From the NCBI GenBank assembly GCA_015501595.1, contig JADNRX010000089.1:105560-169559 (forward strand): DNA of 64,000 bases. The letters run 5' to 3'. Shown piece by piece: positions 60,413-64,000 of this stretch. The DNA comes from Hymenopellis radicata. Its lineage: Eukaryota > Basidiomycota > Agaricomycetes > Agaricales > Physalacriaceae. The notes under the pieces were generated by a model, which saw only the letters and a program-made list of their open reading frames with translations, was not told the DNA's origin and did no database searches. A program made the position numbers and the translations under genes. Each line of letters begins with the position of its first letter. Position 1 is the first letter of the stretch.

Positions 60413-60423
60413 CACATGATGTG
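60413..60423 (+). promoter_or_regulatory. Palindrome CACATGATGTG before C3
   Basis: Conserved with C1 and C2; 222 bp before the C3 ATG. Confidence 0.45.
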
Positions 60424-60644
60424 ATTCTTACCAGATCTGTCACGCCAGGTAGTTTCTACAAACCACCTTCAAGCATTTTTGCCAACTTGGTTTCTCTTCA
60501 GCTCGGATTTTCAGGTCTACTGGACTACAGGTTGACTGTTTCTGTGCGCCTCACCTGTACGTATCTCACATCACCATGCGATACCGTTGACCTATATCAT
60601 ATCATATCTTGTCAAGGCTGCTGAAGGACTTTGCAGCTGCCAGT

Positions 60645-61890
60645 ATGGCCCGTTGTTCGGATCTTCCTCCGGAGCTCATCGCACGCATGATGGACTTCCA
60701 CCGTGATGCCCAATCAACCCTCCGCCAGTGCTCCTTAGTCTGCCGCGCGTGGACGTCTCCCAGTCAGTGTCGACTATTCCGCGTTTTCACGCTCGGAATC
60801 CGACAGTTTAACACTTTTCGCGATCTCCTCGTGGGTGCTCCTCACCTAGGCACTTACATTCGGGAGGTCGCTTTCATTGGCCCGCGCAACTACAAGTCCG
60901 ATGTGCCAGAGGTCATTGACCTTTCCGACAGGGAAAATCTCCAAAGCCTCTTTCCTTTACTCCCGAATATCACTACAGTCCACGCATTCTCGCTGTGGTC
61001 ATCTCCACTCCTCTTTACAAATAGCATGCTACGACAATCCCAACAACTTCGCAAGTTTGTAATTTTGGAGACCCTCCAAATCGGAGATGTCGTTTCCCCC
61101 GCCTCTATATTCCCTATTTTCTCAGGAACAACCGTTGAAGAACTGGATTTATATGGCATAGAGATGCCATCTACGATGGACACCCCTCTCAATTCGAACT
61201 CGGCAGTGTGCGCCGTAGAACGCCTCAGCCTCGACAGAGCACAAAACTTTCCCGTGTGGCTTCCCTATTTCCAAAGCGTGAACCCTCGGTTGAGGGAGCT
61301 AAACGTTGTCGTATATGGCCCAAACGGTATACAGGCTTGGAGCCACTCGCTACGGACTAGCAACCTTTCAGGCCTTCGTCGATTTCATTTTCATGTATAC
61401 ATACGTGAGTTTACTACTTATCTCGATTGGCCCCTGCTCCTTACAACGCTCAAGATACTACCAGTATTCCCTCTAATCCAACCATGCATTTCCTGCATGA
61501 CAATGCTTCGCCCCTCTTTTCATCGGCACCCTTCGATCATCTTCTCTTGACTGTCAAGGTCTATCACCATCCCCGGATGCTCTCGATCCCGTGGTAGTTA
61601 CTAGTATGGTTGAATGGTATCTGTGTACTTTCACAGCACTGGCTCAGGGCGAGAGAAGTACGTTGAAGACACTCACGTTTACCGTGATGGCTCTTGATGA
61701 GTCCACCGTCGCTACGGCATGGGCAAAGGTCGATGACACTCTGTCCTCCCCCACGTTCGACAGTCTCGAACACGTTCATTTCCTGGACGATGCAGAGGAG
61801 CCTATCAGTGCAGGATCAAATCCCAACACAGTGCGCATGCTCCAACAAGTATTGCCCAAACTGTCGAGGAAAGGGAAGTTGGCAGTGTAG
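60645..61890 (+). pseudogene. F-box protein, family C copy C3, one frameshift
   Basis: Exon 1 60645..61404 is intact with the F-box (DLPPELIARMMDFHRDAQST, QCSLVCRAWTSPSQCRLF) and leucine-rich part. A 50-nt intron (61405..61454, GTGAGT...CTCAAG) leads in phase to exon 2, which reads FSSAPFDHLLLTVK and then loses the frame near 61558. The C1-like end (VVVTSMVEWYLCTF ... LPKLSRKGKLAV) continues in the next frame to 61890. One indel; the first ~285 residues could still be produced. The most diverged C copy. Confidence 0.65.
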
Positions 61891-61999
61891 GGTATACCGG
61901 TAATGAGCATAGTTGGGAGGGTAATTCCATGTTGTACCCTTTCCTTCGACTAGGCTGTGAATTCTACTCGAAAGACACGAGCGGGGTAAAGATGAAGGC

Positions 62000-62190
62000 A
62001 TATGTGATGAACGGAAGAGGCATCGGGTATTGAAGCGGGCAAGCTAAATCGAACGGCGGCGCTGTCAAACACCTGGTCCTGACTCCTGCTCAATATGAGG
62101 CATAGACGCGACTGGCGGCTCGACGGGCGCGCTTTGTTCAGCCTGCTTTCGGCAGGGCTTTCTCACTTGACGCTGGGCTTCTTCTTATTC
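62000..62190 (-). pseudogene. Family D remnant (D3)
   Basis: AEQSAPVEPPVA and PLQYPMPLPF match D1/D2. The rest is lost. It stands in the same convergent position after C3 as D1 and D2 do after C1 and C2. Confidence 0.6.
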
Positions 62191-62214
62191 AATGTACATC
62201 CTGTTCGTGGAAGA

Positions 62215-62475
62215 GTCGCAAGCACACGAGCGGCACGCTTAAACGCAATCTCGAGTCCTGTTTTACGATATTCACGGATTTGAGCCTCGGAGCTTGTCCA
62301 TATATGCGTTCTCGTCACCGTCTTTAAAATCTTGCATTATCGTCCTCATCTGAGCACTGCGACTGTCGCTTAGAGTCTCGATATCAGGCCAAGCGAGTTC
62401 AAATGGGCGAGCGTAGCATTACGGGCAGGGTTGTCCAGTGGTGGCATGTGATCGCAACTTGCTTCCTTCCACCAC
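62215..62475. other. Remnant of A promoter joined to G promoter
   Basis: CGCTTAAACGCAA (62236-62248) and following bases match the A1 upstream block. TTACGGGCAGGGTTGTCCAG matches 34415-34440. CATGTGATCGCAACTTGCTTCC matches 36757-36780 upstream of G. Here these lie side by side without the 2.3-kb insertion. Confidence 0.55.
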
Positions 62476-62703
62476 CATCTTCGTTTCGTGAACCAAATGA
62501 GACTTGGATTCCCTTTATTCTGCCATTTTCGCCTCCAATGAATGCTTTGGAACCACCGGGCTTTTTCTGAACGACGAACTTTATCGCGCGCAATGAATAA
62601 CTTCAGCTATCTGCCAGTTTTCCTTTTCCCGCACTATCTTTGGTCTCTACACACGTCGCACATGCCCGTTTTCCACTGTTACATACCACCAGTGCGCAAA
62701 GCG

Positions 62704-62979
62704 TTACGCGAGATGCAGGTAATTGACGTACAGCACCAGCAGATCTCGTATCTTTTTTGGTGTCCGGAGACGACTCAAGCATTTAATTCCAAGCCTTGCG
62801 CCCACCCAGCGGCCAGTCGGCCCTCCCGATGAAAGTACAGCATCTAGCCAAGCGGTGATACGGTCGACGGTGTCACGGGAAAACGTTCTGGCGGGATCGC
62901 TCAGGAGGTCTATGCTTGTACTGTGGCCACTGACAGCCTGAGTGACTGCGCAAATATTAATGGTTGTTGGTCCCGCCAA
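62704..62979 (-). CDS. Small unknown frame
   Basis: Ninety-one codons on the minus strand containing DPARTFSRDTVDRITAWLDA. No splice partner or family recognised; may be chance. Confidence 0.15.
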   Translation of the reverse strand: MAGPTTINICAVTQAVSGHSTSIDLLSDPARTFSRDTVDRITAWLDAVLSSGGPTGRWVGARLGIKCLSRLRTPKKIRDLLVLYVNYLHLA

Positions 62980-63109
62980 CCAACGCGCTTACCGTCGGAC
63001 CAGGGATCAGCATAAACGTTACTCATTTAGACGGGAATTACCGTCGCTGCAAGTATCTTTCACTTACGACTGAAGCGCCGTATCCTTGGAATGTCATAGG
63101 TTCAACGTC

Positions 63110-63930
63110 TTCCCATTCCCCGGTCTGTGCTATCCGTCCTGTGCGCGCAGTATGCCATACCGGACGTGTCACGGAGAAGCGATCACTCAAGATGGCTGTA
63201 CGCATGCATGAGGTGGACCAGTCGGGTGCAGCTGCGCATGCGACGTAGCAAGTTCCGCTCTAGATCAGTTTCGCGTCTAGTTCTCCACCTTGGATCCGCT
63301 ATGTTAGCAGCGAGGCGAAGCGAGATCACAGTGTCAACTCTCGAGAGGCCTTTAGATCTTTTATACTCTTTTTGGTGCCTCTGGAGACGAAGCGCCTAAG
63401 CTTTGGCGAGCTCCCATTCGAACGTACAGCTTCTACCCACTAGGCGCCGGTCTTGCTACTGCGCATTAATATGTGTTCTCGAGTTCCTCTTCACCTGGGT
63501 TACTGTTGGACCAAACACTACTCGCTCTCTAAGGTAAACATTCTATGCGCGTAGTAATGGTATATTGGCCGTATTCTTATCCATGGATTGTCACTGGACT
63601 CTCCTGGTCACTTGAAGCGTCTCGTCATATACGCTCTGTGTACCATGGACACGGAGAAACGAGTTGTAATCACTTAAGAATGGCTATTAGTACGCTTGAA
63701 CCGTGGTGACCTTGAGGTCCTGATCACAAGTCCGGTGCGGTGGCACGCGACATCGTCGAGGTCGTACCCGTAGCCGCAAGTTCCGCGCTCGAGGAAGAGG
63801 GCTGGATAAGTACCATCCGCGATTGGCAGTGTCGCGTCTAATGATTCTTTATCCGCGTTGGATCCGCGAAGCGAGATCGCAGTTTCAATTCTCAAGAGGC
63901 CTTCCTTGGTGTTTGAAATGGACCATAAGT
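63110..63930. repeat. Diverged direct repeat of about 0.3 kb (two copies)
   Basis: Order-conserved matches between 63150-63420 and 63645-63930: CACGGAGAA(G/A)CGA, CTCAAGATGGCT / CTTAAGAATGGCT, GCAAGTTCCGC, GTCGCGTCTA, GCGAAGCGAGATC(A/G)CAGT and CGAGAGGCCTT / CAAGAGGCCTT. A third, weaker relation lies at about 62740-62830 (TTTTTTGGTGTC). No coding potential seen; relic of a repetitive element or tandem array. Confidence 0.5.
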
Positions 63931-64000
63931 ACCCAAGGTCGGATGTGGCGTACCGGTACTAGATGGACATGTGCCGTGTCCATTAAAGTTGTGAACACAT

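Overview
The window looks like basidiomycete nuclear DNA, most likely Agaricomycetes. Genes are split by many 46-60 nt GT-AG introns. The gene families fit that clade: F-box/LRR-like proteins in several copies, a C2-TPR-CHAT protein, a trichome-birefringence-type PC-esterase, type-B carboxylesterases, a CFEM protein, and an initiator tRNA-Met of eukaryotic type. There is no operon structure and no prokaryotic, viral or plasmid signature. All calls rest on reading the sequence by eye; no search was run.

Left part (1-19.2 kb). A coiled-coil gene running off the left edge carries an in-frame stop. It is followed by a badly frameshifted unknown gene (2.7-5.0 kb), a three-exon F-box-like gene (5.2-6.8 kb), a large C2-TPR-CHAT protease-like gene on the minus strand (7.0-11.0 kb), relics of an NmrA-like gene and an MFS transporter, an intact PC-esterase gene (13.3-14.7 kb), an initiator tRNA-Met gene (17.25 kb) and a single-exon F-box gene (17.6-19.2 kb).

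Right part (19.6-62.3 kb). This is one gene array built by repeated segmental duplication. I name its families by letter. A: secreted type-B carboxylesterase. B: unknown Ser/acidic-rich protein. C: F-box protein starting MARCSDLPPEL. D: unknown protein with a DWGQQKHW motif. E: F-box protein starting M(P/M)S.NTSLP. F: Ser/Arg-rich protein starting MHTPAF. K, H and J: minus-strand units of uncertain coding status. G: a single-copy five-exon unknown gene. The order along the window is A1-B1-C1-D1-E1-A2-[2.3 kb insertion]-G-K1-F1-H1-E2-K2-F2-C2-D2-A3-J1-H2-E3-E4(inverted)-E5 fragment-A4-J2-H3-B2-[CFEM/A5 chimera]-C4 fragment-C3-D3-A/G promoter remnant.

Copies are in every state of repair. A1, C1, E2, E3, E4, G, F1 and B2 read as intact, with splice phases that agree across all exons of the multi-exon genes. 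A2, C2, C3, D1, E1 and B1 carry stops or one-base frameshifts, several in homopolymers. A3, A4, D3, E5 and C4 are fragments. Copies of the same family keep short palindromic promoter motifs: CGAACGTTCG before E genes and CACATGATGTG before C genes. The most unusual single locus is 57.9-59.2 kb: a CFEM-domain secreted-protein gene is fused in frame to the last exons of a carboxylesterase and sits under a promoter block otherwise seen only before B genes. The picture is a birth-and-death array making F-box variation and gene chimeras. The last 1.7 kb holds decayed sequence with a diverged repeat.
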